Assembly (NCBI GenBank): GCA_029240475.1
Contig: JAREAF010000019.1
Span: forward strand, 1-14,962
Direction of reading: 5' to 3'
DNA from: Rhodospirillales bacterium
GTDB lineage: Bacteria; Pseudomonadota; Alphaproteobacteria; JAREAF01
DNA length: 14,962 bases
Part shown: positions 6,218-14,006 of the stretch, in pieces
Layout of the letters: every line of letters starts with the position of its first letter
Numbering within the stretch: the first letter of the stretch is position 1
Made by a program: the position numbers and the translations under genes
Notes under the pieces: generated by a model
Databases searched by the model: none
Told to the model about the DNA's origin: nothing
Seen by the model: only the letters and a program-made list of their open reading frames with translations

Positions 6218-7680
6218 TTCCCGGGTCCTTTGCTCTCGGCCCCAAGCCGCGAGGCGTGCACGGGCGGCAGCCGTTCGGACCAGCGGCTCGCGGCTTCGAG
6301 GGCTCCCGCAACCCCGAGCAACAGATCCTCGCGGCCGAACCTGGCCACGAACTGCACGCCGATGGGCAGACCCTGCCGGGTCCAGGCGAGGGGCAGCGAC
6401 AGGGCGGGCATGCCGGTGGCGTTGAAGAGCGCGGTGAAGGTCTCCTTCGGCGCGAGCTGCTCGAAAAACCGGCCCAGGTCGGCGCCGGGCTCGTCCGGAT
6501 CATAGGTCCCTAGCGGCTCGGGCGATATGCATGCGGTCGGCGTGACGAGGATGTCGTAGCGCTGCATGAATTCGCCGATCCGGCGCGTCAGCTGATCGTA
6601 ATGCTCCAGCGCCCAGACCAGGCGCTCGGCACTCATGCGGCGCCCGGCCTCGTACACGGCGAGCGAGGTGGATTGCAGGCTGTCGGGGCCGATCTGCCGG
6701 CCCGTTTTGCGGGCGATTCCCTCGCAATCATAGACCTGATAGGCACACCAGATGATCTTCTGCGCCTCGAGGAAGGCGCCATAGTCGAACTCCGGCGACG
6801 CCATTTCCACCGCATGCCCGATGCTCTCGAGATGACGGCCGGCATCCATGGCGGCATGCTCCACGTCCGGGTCGATGGGGGAGCCGGACCAGGATCGGGT
6901 GCAGAGCGCGACGCGCAGGCGGCTCGGCGCGCTGCGGGTCGCGTCGAGAAAGGAGCCGTCGGGCGTCCGGATCTCGAAGGACTCGCCAGGCTCGGGCCCG
7001 TGCAGCAGATCGAGCAGCATGGCGCAGTCCCGCACCGAGCGCGTCAGCATGAACCGGGTCGAGAGGCCGAGCAGCGGCGCGGTCGGGCCGGGCGCGCCGG
7101 AGATGCGGCCGCGAGAGGGCTTCAGCCCGACCAGCCCGCAGAACGATGCCGGGTTGCGGATCGAGCCGCCGCCGTCCGTCCCATGCGCGAACGGCACCAT
7201 GCCGCTGGCCACCGCCGCGGCCGCGCCGCCGCTGGAGCCCGCAACGCCACGCGTGGGGTCCCATGGATTAGCCGTGCGGCCGGTCAGTCGGGATTCGGTC
7301 GTGGCGGCGAGGCCAAGCTCGGAGGTGGTGGTGCGGCCCAGCACGACAACGCCGCCATCGCCCAACCGACGGGCGATCGGCGAATCCTGCGAGGCCCGGA
7401 ATCCGCGTGCGAGCTGACTGCCCATCTCCGCCAGCCTGCCGCGCAGGAACGGGAAATCCTTGTGCAGGCTGGGGACGCCCCGATAGGGCTCGCCGAAGCG
7501 CTTCTTCTCCAGCCCATCCAGCATGTCCGGATAGGTCTCGATGACGGCATTGAGGCGCGGGTTCAACGCCGATATGGCAGTCATCGCAAGTTCGGCCAGC
7601 TCGCCGGGCGTGACCTCGCCCTTGCCGATCAGCTCCGCGAGGCCCAGCCCGTCCTGCCGCGCATATTCATCCAGGCGCAT
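6214..7680 (-). CDS. Amidase (amidase signature family)
   Basis: A 488-residue cytoplasmic hydrolase of normal family length without a signal peptide. The Ser-cisSer-Lys triad can be assigned by spacing: K74 in SLHKDFP, S149 in AGSSGGAAAAVASG and S173 in the nucleophile block GTDGGGSIRNPASFCGLVGLKP (split here around the Ser). The C-terminal GMPALSLPLAW and GLPIGVQFVA segments are also typical. The family hydrolyses a carboxamide or related C-N bond to acid and ammonia or amine. Members include aryl-amide, indoleacetamide, peptide and 6-aminohexanoate-cyclic-dimer amidases, and nothing here fixes the substrate. The gene overlaps the upstream ATPase gene by 14 nt and the downstream regulator by 4 nt, so it acts on something imported by this transporter, or on a product of it. 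Confidence 0.9.
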   Translation of the reverse strand: MRLDEYARQDGLGLAELIGKGEVTPGELAELAMTAISALNPRLNAVIETYPDMLDGLEKKRFGEPYRGVPSLHKDFPFLRGRLAEMGSQLARGFRASQDSPIARRLGDGGVVVLGRTTTSELGLAATTESRLTGRTANPWDPTRGVAGSSGGAAAAVASGMVPFAHGTDGGGSIRNPASFCGLVGLKPSRGRISGAPGPTAPLLGLSTRFMLTRSVRDCAMLLDLLHGPEPGESFEIRTPDGSFLDATRSAPSRLRVALCTRSWSGSPIDPDVEHAAMDAGRHLESIGHAVEMASPEFDYGAFLEAQKIIWCAYQVYDCEGIARKTGRQIGPDSLQSTSLAVYEAGRRMSAERLVWALEHYDQLTRRIGEFMQRYDILVTPTACISPEPLGTYDPDEPGADLGRFFEQLAPKETFTALFNATGMPALSLPLAWTRQGLPIGVQFVARFGREDLLLGVAGALEAASRWSERLPPVHASRLGAESKGPGK

Positions 7681-9358
7681 GCGCCGTTCCTTCCGCTTGG
7701 AATTGCGCCTGCGGCGCGAGCGCCAGGCGCGGCACCGCCCTCAGCAAAGTTTGCGTGTAGCTGTTCTGCGGGCGCGCCAGCACCTCGTCGACCAAACCGC
7801 TCTCGACGATCCGCCCCGCCTGGAACACCAGCACGCGGTCGCACAACGCGCGCACGACCGCCAGGTCGTGCGAGATGTACAGCATCGTCAGCCCCGCCTC
7901 GGCGCGCAGCCGCTCGAGCAGCGAGAGAATCTGCGCCTGCGTCGTCACGTCCAGCGAGGAGGTGACCTCATCGGCGATGAGCAGGCGCGGCTGCATCGCC
8001 AGGGCGCGGGCGATCCCGACACGCTGACACTGCCCTCCGGAGAGCTGGCGCGGCGTGCGGTCGAGCAGGTCCTGCGGCAGCTCCACCATGGAGGCGAGCT
8101 CCGCCACGCGCTCATCGATCTTGCGCGGCGGCGCAAGCCTGTGCCTGCGCAGCGGCTCGGCGAGGGTCTGCCGAACGGTGAGGCGCGGGTTGAGGGAGTC
8201 GTACGGGCTCTGGAACACCATCTGGACCGAGCGGCGGAAGCGCAGGAGATCCTGGCCGGTGAGCTGGTGCACGTCCGCGCCGTCGAACAGCACCCGGCCG
8301 GCGCTCGGCGAGAGCAGGCGGGCGATCGCGCGCGCCACGGTGCTCTTTCCCGATCCGCTCTCGCCCACGACGCCCAAGGTCTCGCCCGGATGGAGGGCGA
8401 AGGTGACCCCGTCCAGAGCCCTGATGCGAGGCGCGCGCACCTGTCCCTTGGTCAGGTCGATCCAGCGGAAGGGCGCACGGAACGAAACGGATAGATCCTG
8501 AACCTCGATCAGCGGCTGTCCGGCGGCGTGCGCGCCGGTGCGCCGCGGCCTGCGCAGGCGCAAACCCGGCTGCGAGGCGATCAGGAGCTGAGTGTAAGGG
8601 TGCTTCGGCGTCGCGACCAGATCGCGCGTCCGGCCCTGTTCCACCAATGCGCCGTCGCGCATCACCAGGACGCGCTGGCAGATCTCGGCGATGACGCCGA
8701 GGTCATGCGAGATGAGGATGATCGCCAGCTCATGCTGGCGATTGAGCGCGCGCAGCAGCTCGAGGATGCGGGCCTGCACCGTCACGTCGAGCGCGGTGGT
8801 GGGCTCGTCCGCGAGGAGCAGACGCGGGCGGCAGGCGATCGCGCCGGCGATCAACGCGCGCTGCTTCATGCCGCCGGACAGCTCGTGAGGAAAGGAATCG
8901 ACGCGCAGCTCCGGCTGGGCGATCCCGACCGAGGAGAGCAGGTGGATTGCGTCGCGCCGCGCCTCGGGGCCGCTCCGATCCATGTGATGGCGCAAGCTTT
9001 CCCCGATCTGCGCGCCGATCCGCATCAATGGATCGAGGTGGGAGGCGGGATTCTGGAAGATCATCGCGCCCTGCCGGCCGCGCATATGCTCCCAGTCGGC
9101 CTCGGAGAAGTGGGTCAGCTCCCGCCCGTCAAACCGGATGCTGCCGCCGACCCTGGCGGTCCGCGGCAGGAGGCCCAGGATGGCGCGGCAGGTCACCGAT
9201 TTGCCCGAGCCGCTCTCGCCGACGATGCCGAGGATCTCTCCGGGCGCGAGCGAGAAGGACACGCCGCGAACGGCGCTGACCGGACCGGCCCGGGTCTCGA
9301 AATCGACGGTCAGCCCTTCGACTTCGAGGAGGGGCGCAGCCCTATCGGGCGCGCTCAT
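7667..9358 (-). CDS. Fused double ATP-binding protein of a peptide/nickel (Opp/Dpp)-type ABC transporter
   Basis: A 563-residue protein with two complete ATPase domains, as if DppD and DppF were joined. Domain 1 has Walker A GESGSGKS (47-54), signature LSGGM (160-164), Walker B LLLADEP (180-186) and the H-loop His 218. Domain 2 has Walker A GESGSGKS (332-339), signature LSGGQ (439-443), Walker B LLIADEV (459-465) and His 497. Both domains therefore look able to bind and hydrolyse ATP. Each domain ends with the oligopeptide-type P-x-x-(P/S)-YTQ-x-L-L segment (KHPYTQLLI, QNSYTQTLL). It powers import through the two permeases encoded just before it. ATG 9358 overlaps the stop of the second permease (ATGA). 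Fused ATPases of this kind occur in GsiA-like systems. Confidence 0.92.
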   Translation of the reverse strand: MSAPDRAAPLLEVEGLTVDFETRAGPVSAVRGVSFSLAPGEILGIVGESGSGKSVTCRAILGLLPRTARVGGSIRFDGRELTHFSEADWEHMRGRQGAMIFQNPASHLDPLMRIGAQIGESLRHHMDRSGPEARRDAIHLLSSVGIAQPELRVDSFPHELSGGMKQRALIAGAIACRPRLLLADEPTTALDVTVQARILELLRALNRQHELAIILISHDLGVIAEICQRVLVMRDGALVEQGRTRDLVATPKHPYTQLLIASQPGLRLRRPRRTGAHAAGQPLIEVQDLSVSFRAPFRWIDLTKGQVRAPRIRALDGVTFALHPGETLGVVGESGSGKSTVARAIARLLSPSAGRVLFDGADVHQLTGQDLLRFRRSVQMVFQSPYDSLNPRLTVRQTLAEPLRRHRLAPPRKIDERVAELASMVELPQDLLDRTPRQLSGGQCQRVGIARALAMQPRLLIADEVTSSLDVTTQAQILSLLERLRAEAGLTMLYISHDLAVVRALCDRVLVFQAGRIVESGLVDEVLARPQNSYTQTLLRAVPRLALAPQAQFQAEGTAHAPG

Positions 9359-10194
9359 CGCAGCAGCCTCGCCAATCCGTCGCCGGTGAGGGCAAGGCCC
9401 ATCCCAAGCGTCACGGCTGCGAGCCCGGGGAAGAAGCAGATCCACCAGGCGCGCACGACATAGCTCTGGCCGTCGGCGATCATCACGCCCCATTCGGCCA
9501 GCGGCGGCTGCGCGCCCATGCCGAGAAAGCCGAGGCTGGCCCCGGCGAGAATGACCAGAACCGCATCGGTCATGGCGTAGACCAGAACCGGCGAGAGCGC
9601 ATTCGGGAGCACGTGCCGCAGCATGATCGTGAGCGGGCCGAAGCCGAGGCTGCGGGCGGCGAGCGCGTATTCGCTGGTCTTGATGACCAGGACCTCGGCG
9701 CGCATGAGGCGCGCATAGGTCACCCAGCCCACCAGCGCCAGCGCGATGAAGAAGTTGCCGAGGCCGGGCCCGAGCACGCCCACGATCGCCAGCACCAGCA
9801 CGAAGAAGGGAAAGGCGACCGTCACATCGTAGATGCGCATCAGCACCGCGTCGGCCACGCCGCCGAGATAGCCGCTGACCAGCCCCACCGTGACCCCGAT
9901 CAGCAGCGGCGGCACGACGCCCATCACGCACATGAACAGATCCACGCGCGCGGCGAAGATGGTGCGCGACAGCACATCGCGTCCGGCCTGATCGGTGCCG
10001 AACCAGTGCGTGAGGCTGGGCGCTTCGAGGATGTGGAGGATGTCGACCGCGTTCGGATCGAAGGGCGCGGCCAGGGGCGCGAAGATCGCGAGCAGCAGCC
10101 ATCCGCCGATGATGAGAAGGCCGAGCACCAGAGTGCCGGGCCAGGAGGACACGGCCCGCCGCGCCGAGAGCCCGTGCTGCGCCAGGACGCTCAC
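9355..10194 (-). CDS. ABC transporter permease, DppC-like
   Basis: A 279-residue inner membrane protein with about six helices. N-terminal family block is HWFGTDQAGRDVLSR (64-78). The cytoplasmic EAA coupling loop is EYALAARSLGF followed by MLRHVLPNA (about 175-199). The DppC hallmark LGFLGMGAQPPLAEWGVM lies near 221-238. The start is a GTG at 10194 that overlaps the TGA of the upstream permease gene in a GTGA junction; no ATG gives a sensible N-terminus. The C-terminus (GDGLARLLR) is slightly shorter than the usual 'GDGLRDALDP' type end, with the stop overlapping the ATPase start. It forms the membrane channel with the DppB-like subunit. Confidence 0.9.
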   Translation of the reverse strand: MSVLAQHGLSARRAVSSWPGTLVLGLLIIGGWLLLAIFAPLAAPFDPNAVDILHILEAPSLTHWFGTDQAGRDVLSRTIFAARVDLFMCVMGVVPPLLIGVTVGLVSGYLGGVADAVLMRIYDVTVAFPFFVLVLAIVGVLGPGLGNFFIALALVGWVTYARLMRAEVLVIKTSEYALAARSLGFGPLTIMLRHVLPNALSPVLVYAMTDAVLVILAGASLGFLGMGAQPPLAEWGVMIADGQSYVVRAWWICFFPGLAAVTLGMGLALTGDGLARLLR

Positions 10195-11129
10195 AGCCGC
10201 ACCCTGGGATCGATCAGCGTCGTTGCGATGTCGACGAGCAGCGTCACCAGCACCGTGGCGAGCGCAAAGAACAGGGTGAGACCCTGCACCACCGAGTAAT
10301 CGCGGGAGAGGATGGAGCTCACCATCAGGCGCCCCAGCCCTGGCACGGCATAGACCGCCTCGACGATGATGGTGCCGCCGATCAGGTAGGCGACCATGAC
10401 GCCCAACAGATGCAGCGTCGGCAGCAACGCGTTCGGCAGGATGTGCCGCCAGAAGACTCCGCGCTCGGGCAGGCCCTTGGAACGCGCGGCGGTGACGAAG
10501 TCCGCTTCCGACTTCTCCAGGAGAGCCGCGCGCAGGCTCTGGACCATCACCGGCACGAGCCAGATCGAGGTCGTGAGCGCCGGCAGGAAGAGATGGTGCA
10601 GATGCTCCAGGAAGCCCGTCCCGTACCCTGAGACCGGGAACCAGCCGAGCTCGACCCCGAACAGGCGCGACAGCATGATCGCGACCCAGAAGACCGGCAG
10701 GGTGAAGCCGCACACGCCGAAGACGCGGATGGCCTGGTCGGCCCAGCCGCCATGATTGCGCGCTGCCGCGATGGCCAGCAGCAACGTGGTCGGGACCGTC
10801 AGCGACACGACATAGAGAACGAGGAAGATCGTGGGCGGCAGGAATTGCAGGATGAGGCCGGAGACCGGCTTTCGGAACCGGATGGATTCGCCGAGGTCGC
10901 CCTGCGCCAGCTTCCCGAAATAGGTGCCGAGCTGCACGGGCCATGGCCGGTTGAGACCGTATTCCTGCCGCACCGCCGCCAAAGTCTCCTCGCTCGCCCG
11001 GTCTCCCACGAGCAGCCGCGCCGGATCGCCCGGCGTCAGCTTCAGCAGCAGGAAGGTGACGATGGCGATGCCGAGCAGCACCGGCAGGAGCTGCAGCAGC
11101 CTGTTCACCAGCAGCGATAGAGTCTGCAC
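10191..11129 (-). CDS. ABC transporter permease, DppB-like
   Basis: A 312-residue protein with six membrane helices. Family features are the N-terminal LLQLLPVLLGIAIVTFLLL helix followed by LTPGDPA (about 31-37), YGLNRPWPVQ (about 57-66), GDLGESIR (77-84), the EAA loop EADFVTAARSKGL followed by FWRHILPNA (about 208-234), and VPGLGRLM near 262-269. The start is GTG 11129 with GAGGG a few nt upstream. The nearby ATG at 11140 is out of frame. It is separated from the binding protein gene by a 69-nt gap containing a strong hairpin and overlaps the next permease by 4 nt. Substrate class in this family is oligopeptides, dipeptides, glycosides, opines or nickel; the sequence alone does not decide. 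Confidence 0.9.
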   Translation of the reverse strand: MQTLSLLVNRLLQLLPVLLGIAIVTFLLLKLTPGDPARLLVGDRASEETLAAVRQEYGLNRPWPVQLGTYFGKLAQGDLGESIRFRKPVSGLILQFLPPTIFLVLYVVSLTVPTTLLLAIAAARNHGGWADQAIRVFGVCGFTLPVFWVAIMLSRLFGVELGWFPVSGYGTGFLEHLHHLFLPALTTSIWLVPVMVQSLRAALLEKSEADFVTAARSKGLPERGVFWRHILPNALLPTLHLLGVMVAYLIGGTIIVEAVYAVPGLGRLMVSSILSRDYSVVQGLTLFFALATVLVTLLVDIATTLIDPRVRL

Positions 11130-11153
11130 CTGGCCCTCATCGGCAGGAAGGAA

Positions 11154-11182
11154 CCGGGAGCGATCCGCAGGACCGCTCCCGG
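11154..11182 (-). other. Intercistronic hairpin between binding-protein and permease genes
   Basis: CCGGGAGCG (11154-11162) and CGCTCCCGG (11174-11182) pair perfectly around an 11-nt loop. It lies 16 nt after the stop of the binding-protein gene and 24 nt before the permease start, with no U tract on the - strand. Position and shape fit an RNA 3' stabiliser or partial terminator that raises binding-protein output relative to the membrane parts, as is common in binding-protein operons. Confidence 0.6.
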
Positions 11183-11198
11183 AAGGTCCCCGGCTTCC

Positions 11199-12713
11199 TC
11201 AGCCGCCGATGGTCGCTTCCTCCAGCGTCCATTGCAGCGAGGGCGTGAGCCGCAGGCCCTGCACCCGCTTGCTGTAGGCGTTGGCGTAGGGCGGGTAATA
11301 GAGCGGGATCTGCGACACCTCCTCGGTGGTGATGCGCTGGATCTCCTTATAGATCTCCGCGCGCTTCTGCGGATCCTGCTCGGCGGTGCCCTGCTCGGTC
11401 AGCTCGTCCACTTTCGGGTTGGTGTAGAAGGTGTAGAAGGAGTCCGAGCCGCAGGTGCCGCAGAGCGCCCAGCGGACCGCGAGATCCGGGTCGGGGGTCT
11501 CGTTGTACCACCAGGTCGGCGAGGCGTCGTATTCGCCCTTGGCGACCAGATCCCACCAGGCGCTGCCATCGACCTTCTGGATCTTGGATTTCAGGCCGAT
11601 CGCATTCCATTGCGCTTGCATCAGCACGGCGATCTGCTCGGCGGTCGCGCTGGTGCCGATCAGGATGGTCACCTCGCGGTCGCCCATGCCGGACTCCTGC
11701 AGAAGCTGCTTGGCCTTGGCCGGGTCGTAGGAGATGCCTGGATGCTGATCGTCGTGGAAGTCGATCGCGCCGGGCAGGGTGGTGTTGGCGGGCTCGGCAT
11801 ATCCGAAGGTTACGGCCTGGGTGACCGCCTTATTGTCGATCGCATGCGCCGCCGCCTGGCGCGCCTTCGCATTGCTGAACGGCTCGCGCTTCGAGTTCAG
11901 CAGGACCATGTAGATCACGGTCGACGGCTCGAGCTTCAGCTCGACATTCTCCTGCGTCTTTAGCGGGTCGACCTCGCTCCAGGGAACATCGCGGATGGCG
12001 TCGACCTCGCCGGTCTGCACCATGCCGAGCCGCGTCTTGGCTTCGCTGACTTCCAGAAGCTCGGCATTCGCGGTCTTGGGGTACCCCTCGCGCCAGTAAT
12101 TCGGGTTGGCGGTGAGGATGAGCCGGTCGTTCGGACGCCATTCCTTCACCATGTACGGGCCCGAGGTCACCGGGTTCTCGGTGAAGGCCTTGTCCTCGCC
12201 GCGCGCATCGACGTCCTTCTTCGAGACGACGCCCATGTTCCAGACGTCGAGATTGGAGAGGAAGGGCGCGAACGGCGCCTTCAGCGTGAAGACGACCGTC
12301 TTCTCGTCTTTCGCCGCGATGTCCTCGACCGAGCCGAGCGGGGCGGGGTAGGCGGACCGCTCGTCGGTGCGTACCCGGTTCAGGCTGAAGGCGACGTCCT
12401 CGGCCGTGATCGGGCTGCCGTCGGAGAACTTCGCGTCGCGGAGGCGGAAGGTATAAATGCGCTGATCGTCGGAGACCTCCCAGGATTCCGCAAGCGCCGG
12501 CTGGAGCTGGTCCTGCGCATCGCGGTTGATCAGCCGCGCATAGAGCAACCCATAGACCTCGATATTGCCGGCCGCGGCCGAGCGCATCGGATCGAGCGTT
12601 GTGGTCTGGTAGGGCGAGGCGATTCGAATCGCATCCTGGGCCGGAGCTTGTTCCGGAGCCGCAAAGAGCGTGGCCAGAGCCAACGCTCCGGCGAAGGCAA
12701 CGCGTCTCAACAT
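11199..12713 (-). CDS. Periplasmic substrate-binding protein of Opp/Dpp-type ABC transporter (SBP family 5)
   Basis: A 504-residue exported protein. The Sec signal peptide is residues 1 to about 25 (MLRRVAFAGALALATLFAAP, Ala-Pro-Ala cleavage site at 23-25). There is no lipobox Cys, so it should be a free periplasmic protein. The SBP_bac_5 signature is AKFSDGSPITAEDVAFSLNR (94-113), preceded by TLDPMRSA near 39-46. The C-terminal IPLYYPPYANAYSKRVQGL block is also typical. I chose ATG 12713 because AGGGAGGA lies 7 nt upstream; a TTG two codons earlier would be less likely. It is the first gene of the operon and captures the substrate for the two permeases. The length is normal and no disruption is seen. 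The ligand is unknown. Confidence 0.92.
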   Translation of the reverse strand: MLRRVAFAGALALATLFAAPEQAPAQDAIRIASPYQTTTLDPMRSAAAGNIEVYGLLYARLINRDAQDQLQPALAESWEVSDDQRIYTFRLRDAKFSDGSPITAEDVAFSLNRVRTDERSAYPAPLGSVEDIAAKDEKTVVFTLKAPFAPFLSNLDVWNMGVVSKKDVDARGEDKAFTENPVTSGPYMVKEWRPNDRLILTANPNYWREGYPKTANAELLEVSEAKTRLGMVQTGEVDAIRDVPWSEVDPLKTQENVELKLEPSTVIYMVLLNSKREPFSNAKARQAAAHAIDNKAVTQAVTFGYAEPANTTLPGAIDFHDDQHPGISYDPAKAKQLLQESGMGDREVTILIGTSATAEQIAVLMQAQWNAIGLKSKIQKVDGSAWWDLVAKGEYDASPTWWYNETPDPDLAVRWALCGTCGSDSFYTFYTNPKVDELTEQGTAEQDPQKRAEIYKEIQRITTEEVSQIPLYYPPYANAYSKRVQGLRLTPSLQWTLEEATIGG

Positions 12714-12782
12714 TAGCAATCCTCCCTGACGATCGCTCGGGCGTGGGTGGGTTGGGCCGCTCTCGGCGATCGAAGGGGCAGG

Positions 12783-12809
12783 ATGTTAGAAATCCACCAA
12801 CCGAGTCAA
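12783..12809 (-). promoter_or_regulatory. Candidate promoter of the ABC-amidase-RpiR operon
   Basis: On the - strand TTGACT (12809-12804) resembles a -35 box and TAACAT (12788-12783) a -10 box with a short spacer of 15 nt. It would start transcription about 60 nt before the binding-protein ATG. The -10 box is embedded in the left arm of the inverted repeat at 12783-12830. The short spacer lowers confidence. Confidence 0.4.
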
Positions 12810-12830
12810 TCGAGGACGGAAATCTAACAT
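12783..12830. promoter_or_regulatory. Inverted-repeat operator candidate in the divergent promoter region
   Basis: ATGTTAGAAATCC (12783-12795) faces GGAAATCTAACAT (12818-12830). The outer 8 bases of each arm are perfectly complementary, and 11 of 13 positions match overall. The arms are separated by 22 nt, with arm centres about 35 bp apart. The motif GAAATC also recurs as a direct repeat 30 bp apart. RpiR-type regulators commonly bind AT-rich palindromic half sites containing GAAA/TTTC. This is the only such AT-rich symmetric element seen in this GC-rich divergent region, so the operon's own RpiR protein is the natural candidate binder. Confidence 0.55.
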
Positions 12831-12950
12831 TGGTATCGGCTACGCTTTCCTGACGTGCCGACCGCTCCACCTCGGAAGCGGGCGTTGCTGTCCGATTGGC
12901 GGCGGTCGTAGCCTTCCGGTTCGACAAGAACAGCCGACAGGGAGAAGCCC

Positions 12951-13895
12951 ATGACGCGCTCGAAGTTAGCCGTGCTTGCGACCGTCCTCGCGATCGCCGC
13001 CGGAGGAGGCATCGCCCGCGCCGACTCTCCGGGCCTCTGGCAGGTCTATGAGAGCTATCTGCGCGGCGCGAAATACATCGATCTCACCCATGCGTTCGAG
13101 CCTGCGCAGCCGGTCTGGCCGGGATTCGGCAATGCCAAGTTCAAGCCGGCGACGGCCGGCCGCGACATCGAAGGCTATGTCGCCAAGGGCGACGAGTTCA
13201 CGTATGAGAAGCATGGCTTCGTCGCCACCGCCTACGAGCTGACGACCGACCAGTACGGGACTCAGCTCGACCCTCCGGCGCATTGGAACCCGCATGGCGC
13301 GACGATCAGCGACCTTCCGGCGACCTTCAGCTTGCGCGCCCTGGTGGTCATCTCCATCCACGACAAGGTCGCGGCGGATCCCGGCTACCATCTTCAGCTC
13401 TCCGACATCGAGGCCTGGGAGAGCCGCAACGGGCGGATTCCGGAGGGCGCCGTCGTGATGGTGCGCTCCGACTGGTACAAGAAGTGGAGCGACATCGAGC
13501 GTTTCAATCAGAAGCCCTTCCCCGGCGTCAGCCTCGACGCCTTGAAGTTCCTCCACAACGAGCGGAAGATTCTCTTCCACGGCCATGAGCCGCTCGACAC
13601 CGACACCACGCCCACGCTGGAAGGCGAGGCTTGGCTGATGGCGAACAACTTCGCCCAGGCCGAAGGGGTGATGAATCTGGACAAGGTCCCGGAGACCGGT
13701 GCCCTCATCTCCATCGGCTTCGCCAAGCCGCTCGGCGGCACCGGAGGCTATGCGCGCTACGTCGCGATCGCGCCGGCCGATTGGGGTGAAGGCGTGACCA
13801 TCGCCGAGGCGCCAGGGGCGCCATTGCCGACGACGGAGAAGGCGCTCGAGCGGGACGAGAATGGAGTGATGCGGCCGACCAAGACCGCACCGTAG
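12951..13895 (+). CDS. Exported cyclase-family (metal-dependent) hydrolase
   Basis: A 314-residue protein. A signal peptide is clear (MTRSKLAVLATVLAIAAGGG, cleavage after A22-R23-A24). The remainder matches the 'cyclase' family (PF04199), which includes kynurenine formamidase and isatin hydrolase. Blocks are YIDLTHAFEPAQPVWPGF (about 42-59), the metal-site region QYGTQLDPPAH (101-111), and a C-terminal NLDKVPETGALISIGFAKP segment. The canonical metal motif is H-x-G-T-H-x-D-x-P-x-H. Here both N-terminal histidines are Gln (Q101, Q105), while D107 and H111 remain. Catalysis may thus use a different ligand set, perhaps including H210 or H212, or activity may be altered. ATG 12951 is preceded by AGGGAG 7 nt away. 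It is divergent from the ABC operon and likely shares its control. Function in the periplasm as amide, imide or ester hydrolase is inferred. Confidence 0.85.
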   Translation: MTRSKLAVLATVLAIAAGGGIARADSPGLWQVYESYLRGAKYIDLTHAFEPAQPVWPGFGNAKFKPATAGRDIEGYVAKGDEFTYEKHGFVATAYELTTDQYGTQLDPPAHWNPHGATISDLPATFSLRALVVISIHDKVAADPGYHLQLSDIEAWESRNGRIPEGAVVMVRSDWYKKWSDIERFNQKPFPGVSLDALKFLHNERKILFHGHEPLDTDTTPTLEGEAWLMANNFAQAEGVMNLDKVPETGALISIGFAKPLGGTGGYARYVAIAPADWGEGVTIAEAPGAPLPTTEKALERDENGVMRPTKTAP

Positions 13896-13967
13896 CAAGC
13901 TGCCGCGCTGGGAGCCGCGCCGGCGAGAGCGGGGGCCGCGCGGGCGGCTTCGCCACGGCGCCGCGAT

Positions 13968-13992
13968 GCCGTGCGGTGAGGCGCCGCACGGC
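13968..13992. terminator. Stem-loop between convergent genes, possible bidirectional terminator
   Basis: GCCGTGCGG (13968-13976) and CCGCACGGC (13984-13992) form a perfect 9-bp stem with a 7-nt loop. It sits 73 nt past the cyclase stop and 15 nt past the stop of the convergent lipoprotein gene. There is no U tract on either side, so termination would be weak or rho-assisted. Confidence 0.45.
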
Positions 13993-14006
13993 TCCGGCGG
14001 ACACGC

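Noticed and set aside
6601..7965. Open frame of 454 codons on the + strand
   Set aside because: Antisense to the amidase and ATPase genes, whose catalytic motifs are intact; the antisense product is Arg/Ala-rich without recognisable domains.
12714..12719. TTG start two codons upstream of the binding-protein ATG
   Set aside because: The AGGGAGGA site is spaced properly for ATG 12713 and would be too close for the TTG.
12966..13898. Open frame of 310 codons on the - strand
   Set aside because: Antisense to the cyclase-family gene, which has a signal peptide, ribosome-binding site and family blocks.
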